NCBI GenBank assembly: GCA_963575745.1
Contig: CAUYUJ010010491.1
Span: forward strand, 164,994-228,993
Source of the DNA: Prorocentrum cordatum
Lineage: Eukaryota > Sar > Dinophyceae > Prorocentrales > Prorocentraceae
Direction of reading: 5' to 3'
DNA: 64,000 bases
Shown: positions 40,601 through 49,869 of the stretch, piece after piece
Position numbering within the stretch: position 1 is the stretch's first letter
Layout of the letters: each line of letters starts with the position of its first letter
Program-made: the position numbers and the translations under genes
Notes under the pieces: model-generated
The model's database searches: none
Seen by the model: the letters and a program-made list of their open reading frames with translations, nothing else
What the model was told of the DNA's origin: nothing

Positions 40601-42287
40601 AGTATGTCGTTTTGCGTCGGAATATAGTGGACACCGATGGGCCTGGTGCGGTCGCTTGGCGTCGTCGTCGTTGTCGGTAGCTGGGGTCTCGGCTCGGGGT
40701 CGGCAAGTATCCATCGATCTGGTCCTTGTACGGCATTGCTATCGCGATGGCGTACGTGGCCACCAGGAGGCAGATGAGGCAGCCACAATGTCGTGATGCC
40801 GCTGAGCTGTGCTGGGGCTCGTGGGGACCGCTGGCATCTGAGTGTTCATCATCGATGGGGTCGTTGTCGATGTCGGCCTGCCAGTGATCGATGGCACTAG
40901 GGTTGGAGTCAGTCACGTTGTCACCTCCTGCGGTCTGGGGATGTCCAGGTCTAGCCAGTGGTGCAGCGGGGCTGAAGCCGCCACTGCACGGCCTGGCATG
41001 AGCTGGCGAAGCAGTGGAATGGCTAGTCACATCAGCGGCAGTGACTCCTTCATCGTCGTTAGGCCGCGCAGAAGGGTCGGCCTGATCTGAGGTGTGGGGC
41101 GCACTACGTTGCCACGGGGCGAGCCCAGAGTGAGGCTCACTGTCGCGGTCACGCTGAGCCGAGTCGCCTGATGGTATCGTGCCGTCTCGATCCTGGATAT
41201 CGATGTCGCCCTGGCTATCCTCCGACGCGTGGAACGAGTCCATGGAAGTATTGCCGATATCACTGGCCGCGATGTGCTGGAGCAGCCATGATACGGGATC
41301 TTCTGCGGCCTGCTCGGTGCCGTCCGTCGGCGCCGCCGCGAGCTCCGCCTCGACGAGCGGCAGCATGTCTGGCGGTTGGTGCAGGATAACATCAGCGAGG
41401 TACGCCATGGCGTCTTGGTCGGGTGGAGGGAGACCTCTTGGTAGCAGAGCATGGGCCCGTGAGAGGTATGGCGGCAAAGGTGCCATGAAAGCCTCAGGGC
41501 CAACGAGCGTGGCACGAGCGCCCTGGTACTCCAGAAGGAGGCCGAAATAGCGGGTGGCGTACTCGCGGCTGCTCTGGGTCCGAGTGAGGTTGCGGTTGAT
41601 GCGCTGCCTGTCGGGGCCCGCTCTGTGCCAGATGTCCTCGCACATGTCGACCGCGGTGCGATGACGCAGGGCGTCGGTGGTGTCCTCGGACGCCTCAAGG
41701 AAGAGGTGATCGTACTGTGGCAGATGGAGCGTCGCCAGGATGTACGGGACGCAGTCCTCGAGCCATGCCCAGAACATGTCCTGGCTATCCTCACCTGGTG
41801 CCCACGCCGCAGCACACGGTATGAGCCGGGCGCGGATCATCATCAGGTGCCAGAAAGCAGGGTCTTCCTCGGGTTCGCCCCTATCTCGCATGGGAGTGGT
41901 GGGACCCGTAGGGCAATAGCGGGGCACAGCAGCGGGGCTGAAGCCGCCACTGTGTGCCTGGCCAATGCTGCACGGACTCGCGGCAGCGGTGCCGTTTACG
42001 ATCGGGTCCAAGATGGTGCAGTGGTCGTACTTGCAGATGCTGTCATCGTAGAGGTAGAAAAAGGACGCACGTTCGACGTGCTGCAGAAGAAACCCACCTC
42101 CATGCTGGGGCGCACCGCCTGAAGACGGGTGTGCTCCAGCGAGCGAGGGGAGGGCCAGGCTGAAAGCAAATCGCCACATGATGGCGAGGCCTGGCAGGCG
42201 GCGCGAGCGATGAGCCAAAAGCTGCATGTCAGCACGCATCTTAAGGCACCCCTGCATGCTCATGTACATTGCAACAAACACTCCCAC
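37641..42287 (-). CDS. 1548-codon ORF of unknown function with ART-like HGT motif, membrane segments and Cys-rich finger
   Basis: Uninterrupted ORF, the longest non-repetitive frame in the window. Residues ~35-50 form a hydrophobic, signal-like stretch (LAIMWRFAFSLALPSLAGAH). A hydrophobic segment at ~497-515 (CGCLICLLVATYAIAIAMPY) and another at ~605-627 (AIATGGVVCGLLLVGAKLLA) could cross a membrane. At ~930 the motif VFWHGTRGDLAARLAACGGH is followed at ~965 by GRTYVSVHPSLAAWYA, the H...Y spacing of PARP/Tpt1-type ADP-ribosyltransferases (tentative). A Cys-rich finger at ~1425 reads WSCLQCRFHCCQYCAARRN with a later CPDCGRSG. Regions between are Pro/Ser/Asp-rich and probably disordered. SGGFSPAA occurs twice at TGAA hairpins. 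No known LINE protein of this shape comes to mind. Confidence 0.6.
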   Translation of the reverse strand: MGVFVAMYMSMQGCLKMRADMQLLAHRSRRLPGLAIMWRFAFSLALPSLAGAHPSSGGAPQHGGGFLLQHVERASFFYLYDDSICKYDHCTILDPIVNGTAAASPCSIGQAHSGGFSPAAVPRYCPTGPTTPMRDRGEPEEDPAFWHLMMIRARLIPCAAAWAPGEDSQDMFWAWLEDCVPYILATLHLPQYDHLFLEASEDTTDALRHRTAVDMCEDIWHRAGPDRQRINRNLTRTQSSREYATRYFGLLLEYQGARATLVGPEAFMAPLPPYLSRAHALLPRGLPPPDQDAMAYLADVILHQPPDMLPLVEAELAAAPTDGTEQAAEDPVSWLLQHIAASDIGNTSMDSFHASEDSQGDIDIQDRDGTIPSGDSAQRDRDSEPHSGLAPWQRSAPHTSDQADPSARPNDDEGVTAADVTSHSTASPAHARPCSGGFSPAAPLARPGHPQTAGGDNVTDSNPSAIDHWQADIDNDPIDDEHSDASGPHEPQHSSAASRHCGCLICLLVATYAIAIAMPYKDQIDGYLPTPSRDPSYRQRRRRQATAPGPSVSTIFRRKTTYYVTSTLRATLKWTSDKLRDGVSGGATAVGSGFGGVLKWASGKLGAIATGGVVCGLLLVGAKLLAQGAVGHVGARICARALDSSTAHWCLRCCQPSRKPKDEATHKMPCTLADVHDDQQVHALRHPLLQEHYAAAVAAAVADVTTATTAAIADVTAAVSRASSVTPRSTSPTPRDGSKNGTTFGNLPTNEDATAHGSDTEPRETRERTHGSPWSIFRHADARGSSSDADTQPPRRRARYASPDRPQAPSGPGTPYTALKPPTRNPRNAIQRDPAVPEPPKSILNALYQNGFALGNSGVSTEDIKDALRLHDHPRFTHDPTLQVLGPWTDIMQRPPNRLTWVLEDSGGNSGETIFPYLTWDLRQPTTDAPTVFWHGTRGDLAARLAACGGHLLPGPRRETKGRTGTNVGRTYVSVHPSLAAWYAIPPHPPYSLEDDTLAWGPIALWMCEATQPPRGENRHNYVKGEAHGARLIYPRVLSLLIRMDWCAPTEAASRCRALPHAYGMGDCAHALHIAGYDHPDLREAAEAHDPEASTRRRSTIAAAWPPPQALYSPEAARAWAKQHYDTEAATRDDPNQPRPRVSLHRLQLDPKPLIDLVYTGLQAVPVRGHPDAHGSRPSGSSPGAAPDPPRTHKAGTALARSPDPSSTSSGVDERRTPSLISAAAALARGRARARRSASRSSRQSDGNSTSDNSGIETWEHIVTEEEPTAYHVLAYHVRDVRSRVNAPGIEVWLDPGDHHDGAYLPWGTTVMGYRVIDPTVDGRDGWVILHHDHGVTTTKLWAPTQVHVKGDDSWRTVMVPADMGPQWIRCHAEDARLPAELVRTTGQSWFADVWPLWDRPRPHPDDPGTNEHALPPLPGRWSCLQCRFHCCQYCAARRNTQLGTSGQPTCPDCGRSGLRTLMDWSRTTRATVGRVHTAPIRGTLTHAACPAGVPTLPGHTTSSTSVPQGCRRASLPANSATRQPSTTSRNPPERLQAPGESLHNQGK
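37660..37699. repeat. TGAA-loop hairpin 3 (GCC-TGAA-GGC variant)
   Basis: Loop TGAA at 37678-37681 with inverted closing triplets GCC/GGC. The stem continues with CCCCCG/CGGGGG. At the very end of the 1548-codon ORF. Confidence 0.55.
39846..39873. repeat. TGAA-loop hairpin 4 (GCC-TGAA-GGC variant)
   Basis: Loop TGAA at 39858-39861. The stem includes CCAGG/CCTGG. In the 1548-codon ORF, encoding QAPSGPGT. Confidence 0.55.
40944..41000. repeat. TGAA-loop hairpin 5
   Basis: Loop TGAA at 40973-40976 between GGC and GCC. Stems GTGCAG/CTGCAC and, further out, CCAGG/CCTGG. In frame, encodes SGGFSPAA. Confidence 0.65.
41922..41962. repeat. TGAA-loop hairpin 6
   Basis: Loop TGAA at 41939-41942 between GGC and GCC. 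Outer stem GGCACA/TGTGCC. In frame, encodes SGGFSPAA a second time in the same ORF. Confidence 0.65.
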
Positions 42288-42440
42288 AGCAAGATGACAG
42301 GTGTCCCTACACCAGGTAGCTTGCTCGTGCTGCTGCCAAAAATGACATGATATAGCAAGGAGGAAGTACGGCGAGAAGTGAGAAGGGATGCCTCTGAAGG
42401 CGCTTCCTCGGAGGGCTGAGGCAGGCCCTCTGAGGCACCT

Positions 42441-45255
42441 TCAATAGGGTTCCTGTGTGGCCCGCCCTTTGTCTTTGCCTTTGTCAGCCCCTGGGGGCCC
42501 CGCCCCTGGGGTGACCTGGCCTGGCTGGTCGATCCACCCGCAGACAGCCACGGGATCGGCAACTGGTGCAGCTTCCTCCTTTTTGGTATCGAGGGTGGCC
42601 ACCTGGGGCAGGTGGATGGCACCCCCCGTGAGGTGCCCGAGGAGGGCCTGGATGTCGCCGCGCAGTGCAGCAGCTTCGGTAGTTGCCGTCTGTTGCTGCG
42701 TGACGACGGTGGCAAGCCCTCGTTCCAAGCCTGTAACGTGCTCCGTGAGTGTGGCCTGGGATGAGAGAACACCCGCAAGCTGGACCTGCATGTTGTCCAC
42801 CGTGTTGGCAAGCAGCTCGTGCTGTTGTTCCATGTGTTGGATGCGGGTCGTAGCGGCATCTGACAGTTTAGGGGCCGTAGCGAAGTGTTCGCCGAGGGTG
42901 TTCGGTTCGCGCGATGCCACGCTGAATTCGTCCTCTGATGAGATGATCTCGACGTCGCCTGGTACCTCGGCGGCTGCGTCAACGTGCCCTTCCGTGTGGC
43001 CCCCACCTTCGGCCGCCCCCGTGCCAGGTTGCGGGTCATGCCCGTCCCCACCTGGTCCTTGGACGGCCGACTGCTCGGCAGCTCCATCCGTGCCGTGCGG
43101 GGGTGCAGAGGAGAAAAAAAAAGAAAAAAGACAAAGTAAAAAAAGTAAAAAACTAGAAAAAAATAAAAAGCAGACAAAAGAAAATCAAAAAAGAAAAAAA
43201 ATAAAAGAAAAGAACTAAAATTATAAATAAAAAAAAATACAAAAAGAAAAAAAAGAAAAAAACGAAAAAAAAAGAACAAAAAAAAGGCAGCTCCATCCGT
43301 GCCGTGCGGGGGTGCAGAGGAGCTGCGGCCTGAGCGCCGTGTGATCTTGCGTGCGGCGTGGCGTCGCGTTTCCCGCTGGAGGATCGGTGGCGCTTGGCTA
43401 AGGGCTCCTCCTTAGGGATCGGGAGCGGTGCGACGCCCTTGCCTATGGGCGTGGCAGTCATGAGGTCGTGGAGGTAGGGGCTCTGGGCCGCTTTGGTTAG
43501 GAGTGTGCCCGTGGCGGGGCTGAAGCCGCCACCACGGGCTGGCGGCGTCACAGGCTCTGTGATAGTGGTAGGGGTGACAATGGTAACGTGGTCCCTCTTC
43601 GGCACCACCTCAGCCAACGGGGCCTCGGTGATGCTCCACGGGATGGGGCACCCTGCGACCTGTACCGTATATGTGGGTGGGGGACGATGAGCGCGCACTA
43701 AGGCAAACTGCGCCGAAGTGGCTGGGCCCCAGGCGGTGTGGTAGACCTCACAGTCCCATTTGACGGACGGGCCCGTGAGAGTCTTGGCAAGCTGAGTCAG
43801 CGTGGCATGGCGTGCCGCAATGCCCGTGACGCGGTATCGCGTCTTGGCGAGAGTGGCTTCGCAGCCACGGATGCTGACGGCAGCGGCCTTGGCGGCGTCT
43901 GACCCACGTGCAACACGGATCCCCAATAAGCCTGACTTGCCGTGCCTGACGACTCCTAGGGCTTTGAAGTCCACCGACTTCTGGAACGCCTCTGCCATCG
44001 TGATGGGCTGGTCCTCGGGAAACCACACGGTCTGGTACTTGTCTGCCGTGGGCTCGTCCGCACCTACGTTGCTGAGGTCGTAGGTGGCGCCGAGTTGCCC
44101 CGAACCCGCCAAGACCTTGTCAACTGCTTGAAGACTGACGCCGAAAGTGGCAGCCAGGGACCTTTTTCCGACGCCAGATCCGTACCTGCCTAAACTTTTG
44201 CAGGGTTCGAGGATAGTGACGGCTTTAAAGTTGCCGTGGAAAAGGGCCTTGAAGGTGTCTTGCAGCTGACTGTCGAGCTCCTGGCGGCGAGCGTCTTTCT
44301 TAGACTCCCTGTGCTTTTGGTTTTGGCGCGCCTTGTCCTGTGGGGCGGAATCCCCTCGGAAAGGACCCTTGGCGCGTGGACCACCGTTCACGGGGGCGCC
44401 TCCCGAAAACTGATCCTCGAAGGCCTGATGCATGGAGGGGACTGCGGCGATGGCTTCGGTTTCATGTATGGTCACCCGAATCCAGCATACGTTGTCGGCA
44501 GGATCAATGGTGGCGACGGCTACTTTTTCCGTGCAGGCGACTTCCTTGGTGCCCAGCTGGTACACGGTCACGGGGACGTGCGTGTGAACCACATTGGGCG
44601 CCTTGGGGTGGCGCTTCAGCACGGGGACGGCGAGCTCGGTGCCGACGTAGTTGTCGTTTTTAGGGCCCATGACAGCTATCGCGAGCTGGCCCGTGGTACG
44701 CTTACTCTGCTCGAGATGGTGCTGCAGCAGCCGCTCGCCACTCTCGTAGTCGTGGAGGCTGATGCTGGGCTTGTACGTCTTGCCGTCGTCGAGTGATGTG
44801 GGTTCGGCCAGGACTGGGACCTTCCAGAAGGCCGGGTCCAAGGCGATAAATTTGGCGTCCGCAGCCTGAAGACGTGCGGACGCAGCTGGTGGATAGGTTG
44901 TGTCACCACCATTGCGCTTAGGCTTGCTGCGCTGGTGGTGATCCAGCGTGTAGCTGATTTGGTTGGCGGCACACATGCGAATCAAGGCACTGCCGAGCTT
45001 CTTGGTGTTGGTCTTGTGCATGTCGTACGTGGCCTGCAGCTCGTCCGCGTTCAGCTCGGCGAGCCCGTTGAATGCGGCTGTGGGGCGGTCAGACCCCGCT
45101 TGCTTGAAGGCTGCAATGCAGTCCTGTTTGCGTTGGAGGAGGGATCCTTCAGCTGCAGGACGTGAGCTCGGCGGCTGCTTGGAAGAGCGACGGCGCTCCG
45201 GCTTGGCGGGGGACATTGCGGCGGGCGCTCTGGTGGGAGGGAGGATGGGACGCAA
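42441..45255 (-). CDS. ORF1-like protein with C-terminal coiled coil, split by an A-rich insertion
   Basis: The frame from 45255 runs about 650 clean codons (KPERRRSSKQPPSSRPAAEG; AFWKVPVLAEPTSLDDGKTY; QLAIAVMGPKNDNYVGTELA; FKAVTILEPCKSLGRYGSGV; PSVKWDCEVYHTAWGPATSA) and then enters an A/T-rich insert (43114-43285). Past the insert, the frame ending at 42441 continues with acidic DVEIISSEDEFSVASREPN and a heptad coiled coil (RIQHMEQQHELLANTVDNMQ), then a Pro/Gly tail. Coiled coils are typical of LINE ORF1 RNA-binding proteins, but I see no RRM or zinc knuckle, so the ORF1 assignment rests on position and coiled coil. One frameshift and the insert disrupt this copy. Confidence 0.55.
43077..43322. 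repeat. A-rich insert between perfect 37-bp direct duplications
   Basis: The 37 bp at 43077-43113 recur exactly at 43286-43322. Between them are 172 bp of almost pure A with scattered G, C and T (43114-43285). Removing one copy and the A-tract would leave continuous ORF1 sequence, so this is an insertion with target duplication. Retrotransposition of a poly(A)-only product is one reading; an assembly artefact is another. Confidence 0.85.
43507..43539. repeat. TGAA-loop hairpin 7
   Basis: Loop TGAA at 43521-43524 between GGC and GCC. Outer stem GCCCGT/ACGGGC. In ORF1, encodes GGGFSPAT. Confidence 0.65.
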
Positions 45256-45770
45256 ATCAGTACCGCGCTGCTGGCGCGGTTCCGGTCTCGCGAGGCCTGG
45301 AGTCGGGACTCCAGAGCGGGGCGCTTCGCGTCGCGGCTACGCTATGAGTGCAGGGCACTCTCGAGCCGAGACTGAGGAGGGAGAAGGGAGAGAGGAGGGA
45401 GGGAGGGAGGGGGGAGGACGGAGGAAGGAGGAGAAAGGGAGGAGCGGGAGAAGAGAGGGAGGGAGGAGCGGAGGAGCGAAGCGGGAAGAATCCTGGGGTT
45501 CGTTATGACCAAAATTTCGAGGCAGATGCAACCGTGGCGACGAGGGCCCTCCCGGAGGTTCGATCACGACGAAAATCTACAAAATCCAAATCGTCGTCAT
45601 CCATCCTTCCCTTACAGAAAACTCCTCCCTGTCGCACCCACAGACGTGTCGGCAGGGCGATCCGAACGTTTCGCCGAAGGCTTCCCCATCACTTATGACC
45701 CTGAAGCTTGAGGTCTGCAAATGCTGCACGGATAAGGACATATACTTCTCAAGCTGGGGATCTTGCATCA
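45256..45770. other. No gene identified; GGA/GGGA-rich tract
   Basis: Purine-rich (GGGA, GAGG) DNA at about 45375-45480, then unremarkable sequence. It lies upstream of the ORF1 start on the minus strand and may include the 5' untranslated part of the LINE-like element. Confidence 0.5.
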
Positions 45771-45774
45771 GGAC

Positions 45775-46440
45775 CGCGCACATTCGCCATTTGTCCTAAC
45801 AGCTTGCTGCATATACACTGGTGGAGACCAGGTCATTCTCCAAATTGGGTTTTAGCCGTAGCGCCTGGAACATTCGTAACAACAAACTTGCAGCAGCAGT
45901 ACACGGATGGAGGGCAGTAAGTTTTCAGAATAAGGCTCCCGCATTAGCGCCGCACACAGTCATCATTCGTCCTGAAAACGTTGCAGCAGTTACATTCATG
46001 GAGAGCAGATCTGTTTTGAAAATTGGGCTCTAGCCTTACAGACGCGCACCTTCGTCTCAAAAGCTTCCAGATGTTGCGGGGGCGGAGGGTGCTTGGTGTT
46101 CGAAATGGAGCTCTTGTTTGACACGTCCTCATAGTTGACAACCAGAAACGTCAAAAGATGCACCAGCTGAACGGGTGACGGGCAATTCCTTTTCGAAACG
46201 GGGCCTCCGTTTGAGATTTCATCCAATGCCATGGCCACATGCGCACACTTGTGCCATACTTACACGGATGGAGGCTGCTCCTTTTCGAAACGAGGCTCTC
46301 GTTGGAAACCTCGCTAACTTTTAGATTCAAACCTTTTCGCACTCCAATCTACTCACTAGAAGGGTGCACGGCAGCTCCTTTTCAAAGCGGGCATCTCGCC
46401 TGAATGGCAGGCCCATACGGTGCTCATCTTGCAATGGGGC
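45775..46440. repeat. ~90-bp degenerate tandem satellite, about seven units
   Basis: Recurring blocks: TTGCAGCAG-like, ACACGGATGGAGG, a TTTTCGAAACGGGGCTC-like segment and an ATTCGTCCTGAAAAC-like end. Landmarks lie near 45800, 45889, 45980, 46071, 46160, 46260 and 46350. Units are 60-80% alike by eye. No coding signal. Confidence 0.7.
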
Positions 46441-46670
46441 GCTTCTCGCGGTGGCAAGGAATGTAACGAGGGGGCTTGAGATTGGAGGGTGTACTGCAGC
46501 ATCGCTCATGCATCCTGGGTTTACTGGGGTCCTCACCCTTATCCTGCCCCTGGAAATCCCACGGGGGCGTCCTGCACAAGCTGCACCAGGGTGTTGAGCT
46601 GGTGGTTCTCGTCCTGCACAGACGCAGGGTGTGTAGGGAAAGTAGGAGGAGTAGGGACGGATGCAGAGCC
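46441..46670. other. No gene identified
   Basis: Short unique-looking segment between satellite and GGA array. No conserved frame. Confidence 0.45.
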
Positions 46671-46674
46671 TGAA

Positions 46675-46862
46675 GGAGATGAGGAGGAGGAGCAGGAGGA
46701 GGAGGAGGAGGACAAGAAATAAGGAGGAGGGTGAAAAGAATGAAAAAGGCGCAGAGAGAGCAAGGAGGAGGAACAGGACAAAGAGAAGGGCAAGGAGCAA
46801 AGAGGAGGAGGAGGACGACGACGGGAACGAGGAGGAGGGCAAGGAGGAGGAGAAAGAGGAAA
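46675..46862. repeat. (GGA)n-rich microsatellite
   Basis: GGA/GAA triplets with interruptions on the plus strand. Poly-Glu/Arg frames are artefacts. Confidence 0.9.
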
Positions 46863-47300
46863 TAGCCCCATTTGGCCCCTCTCCCCCCCCAGCATGCCCC
46901 TCTTTCTCGACCCGTTTCCACGTGGTGATATGGAGATCGGCCCCATTTGGCCTCCTGCCCCCCACCCCGCCCCTCCCGCCCGCCCCTCTTTTTCCGGCCC
47001 GTTCATGCCACACAGAGAAAAGCCCGAGATGGTCTCCTGCCCCCCACACACACACACACACCCGCCCGTCCCGCTGTTTCAACCCGTTTCCAGGTGGGGC
47101 CATATGGAGAACGAGACGAGCCTCATGTGGCCCCTCGTCACCTTTCCATATGAATCATACGGGGAACCGGGAAACGGCCCTATTTGGCATCCGCCCCCCT
47201 CCCCCCCTCCGCCCCCAGCTCCTCGACCCTTTTCCACATGGGGCCATACGGGAAAGAGCGCCATTTGGCCTCCAGCCACTCCAAGCCGCCAATATCCCAA
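46863..47300. repeat. ~100-bp degenerate tandem repeat (CCCCATTTGGCC family)
   Basis: Landmarks CCCCATTTGGC(C) at about 46866, 46943, CTCATGTGGCC at 47120, CCTATTTGGC at 47181 and GCCATTTGGCC at 47261. Each is followed by a C-rich tract, a CGACCCGTTTCCA-like block and GGGGCCATATGG. A short (CA)n run sits at 47046-47062. Confidence 0.7.
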
Positions 47301-47329
47301 CCAAAGAAACGCGTCATCAAAAGGGGCAG

Positions 47330-47575
47330 GAGAAGGGAGAAGGAGGAAGGAGAAGGGCAAGGGGGCAGAAGAAGGGCAAGAGGCACGGAGGAGGAGAGGA
47401 GGAGGAGGAGGAGGAAGGGAAGGGCAAAGAGGAGGAGGAGGCGGAGGAGGAGGGAGAGGGAGAGGAGGGAGGAGGAGGAGGAGGAGGAGGAGGAGGAGAC
47501 GGAGGAGGAGGAGAAAGAGAAAGAGGATAAGGAGGAGGAGGAGAAGGAGGAGAAGGAGAAGGAAGAGGATAGTCA
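47330..47575. repeat. (GGA)n-rich microsatellite
   Basis: GGA and GAA triplets almost throughout, the purest parts at 47395-47420 and 47465-47515. Confidence 0.92.
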
Positions 47576-47815
47576 CTGGCGTACGCGGGTAGGTGAGCTA
47601 GTGGCACACTGGCGGCTTGGGCAGCCCCTCGTCACCACAGGCAGCGGGATTGGGGCGCGGCGGCGTCCTCCGCTTGTACCTTGCCTCCCCAAACCAGAAA
47701 ACCTGCTCGGCAGAGAAGTCCCCTCTCACTCCTCCCTCTGCCAGTGCTTCCTCATCAACTCCGTTCAACCCCTGCCTCCCTCTCTCCGTCGATCCCTCGC
47801 TTCCCACTCTTCCAC
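47576..47815. other. No gene identified
   Basis: Spacer between GGA and CTC arrays. Several short frames, none with motifs. Confidence 0.45.
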
Positions 47816-47819
47816 GTCT

Positions 47820-48155
47820 TCTCCTCTTCTCCTCCTCCTCATCATCCCTCATCATTCCTGCTCATTCCTCACTCCTTAGTCCTCCCCTCCTCATCCTCCT
47901 CCTCCTCCTCCTCCTCCTCCTCCTCCTCCTCCTCCTCCTCCTCCTCCTCCTCCTCGTATTATTATTCTTCATATTCTTCCTCTTCTTCGGTTTCTTCTTA
48001 GTAATATTATTCTTATCATTATTATCATGAGTATCATTATTATTATGATTATTATTATTACTACTATTATTATTCTTATTCTTATTCTCATTATTATTAG
48101 TGTTATTGTTAGTATTATTCTTATTATTATTCTTATTATTACAAGTGCTCTTCTT

Positions 48156-48223
<68 letters not shown>

Positions 48224-49030
48224 GCATCATCATCATCATCATCATCATCATGCCACCCACTCAAACCCCCTCCTCCTCCTCCTCCTCCTTCTCCTCTCCT
48301 TTCGCCGTCACCCCTCCCCCACCCCCCCCACTCTCAGCACATCCTCCACCCTTCCCTTCGCAAAATGCATCCCGCCCCTACTCTTCTTCGCCCTCCTCCT
48401 CCACCTCCTCCTCGTCCTACTCCTCCTCCTCGTCCTGCTCCACCTCCTCATCATCCTCTTTGCCGTCCTCCTCGTCCTTCTCCTCCTCCGCCTCATCCTC
48501 CTCGTCCTCCTCCGCATCATCATCAGCAGCATCGGCATCATCATCAGCAGCATCAGCATCACCATCGTCACCATCATCAGCAGCAGCATCATCATCAACA
48601 TCATCAGCAGAATCAGCATCATCAACATCATCATCATCAGCATCATCATCAGCAGCAGCATCATCAGCATCATCATCATCAGCATCATCATCAGCATCAG
48701 CAGCAGCATCATCATCAGCATCAGCATCAGCATCATCAGCAGCATCATCATCAACATCATCATCAACATCATCATCGTCATCATCATCAGCATCATCAGC
48801 ATCATCAGCATCATCAGCATCATCATCCTCGTCGTCATCATTCTCAGCATCATCATCTTCATCTGCAGCATCATCATCATAATCAGCATCATCATCATCA
48901 GCAGCAGCATCATCAGCATCATCATCATCATCAGCATCCTCGTCCTCATCATTATCCGCATCAGAATCGTCATCTGCATCATCATCATCATCAGCAGCAT
49001 CATCATCAGCATCATCATCATCATAATCAG

Positions 49031-49062
<32 letters not shown>

Positions 49063-49108
49063 GCAGCATCAGCATCATCATTAACATCAGCATCAGCATC
49101 AGCATCAG

Positions 49109-49144
<36 letters not shown>

Positions 49145-49170
49145 CATCATCATCCTCATCCTCATCCTCT
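47820..49170. repeat. Compound (CTC)n-(ATT)n-(CAT)n array
   Basis: CTC run at 47898-47955, ATT-rich triplets at 47957-48145 and CTC/CAT at 48155-48250. A CTC-rich spacer follows, then a degenerate CAT/CAG array to 49170. The ATT section is the only sizeable AT-only triplet block in the window. Confidence 0.96.
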
Positions 49171-49677
49171 GACTCCCCTCCCTCTATCCCTCCCTTCTGT
49201 TTCCCCCACCCCATTAATCCTCCCCCTCCCTGCTGATGGCCCATCGCTGCAAACATGTATGTTTCAGCACTTTGCGATCCCAGCGCAGATGAAGTCGATC
49301 GCTTGAAATATGCCTGCTTCAAGCTACTCTGAAACAGAACCGATACGATCGACCTAAGAGCCACCATGTTCACGGAAAGGGGCGCGCGCGAGCGCGCGCG
49401 AGAAGCAAGGAGATGCAAGGGTTGGCGGTTAGGAATGACGGTTGCCGGAGGGTTGGAGGTGGACTGGGATAAGTTGAACAGGCTCCACGTGAGCGACGAT
49501 CAGAAACGGATCTCACACGAGACGGTATAGCGACCTTACGCAGTGGCTTACGCGGGCAACCAGGGCGGCACGCTACATCAGAGACGAGGGCGCTTACCCG
49601 CGATCTTACACGGGGAGTTTACGCACGAATGTCAGCGAAGACGACCCCGTTTTTGTCGCCTCGTTCAGGTGGACTTC
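49171..49677. other. No gene identified; alternating CG tract at 49381-49401
   Basis: Unique-looking DNA. GGCGCGCGCGAGCGCGCGCG at 49381-49400 is an almost perfectly alternating purine-pyrimidine palindrome. No ORF with motifs. Confidence 0.5.
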
Positions 49678-49833
49678 ACACAAGAGCATACAAAAAAAAA
49701 AAAAAGAAAAAAGTAGAAAAAAAAGGAAAAAAACAAAAAAAAAAAAAGAAAGAAAAAAAAAAAAAAAAAGCAGAAAAAAAAAAAAAAGAAACAAAGAAAA
49801 AGAAGAAAGAAAAATAAAAAAAGAAAAAAAAAA

Positions 49834-49869
<36 letters not shown>

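Larger units (their letters stand above)
34001..45255 (-). mobile_element. Large LINE-like element with extra long ORFs
   Basis: All long, protein-like frames from 45255 down to 34001 are on the minus strand: an ORF1-like coiled-coil protein, a 1548-codon ORF, Pro/Gln-rich linker ORFs and an EEP endonuclease. The RT that should follow the endonuclease is cut off by the assembly gap. Seven TGAA-loop hairpins lie within the ORFs, including ORF1, the 1548-codon ORF and the endonuclease ORF, which supports a shared history. That they form one element is inferred from strand, order and the shared hairpins; it could also be two elements or a retro-element next to a host gene. Confidence 0.55.
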
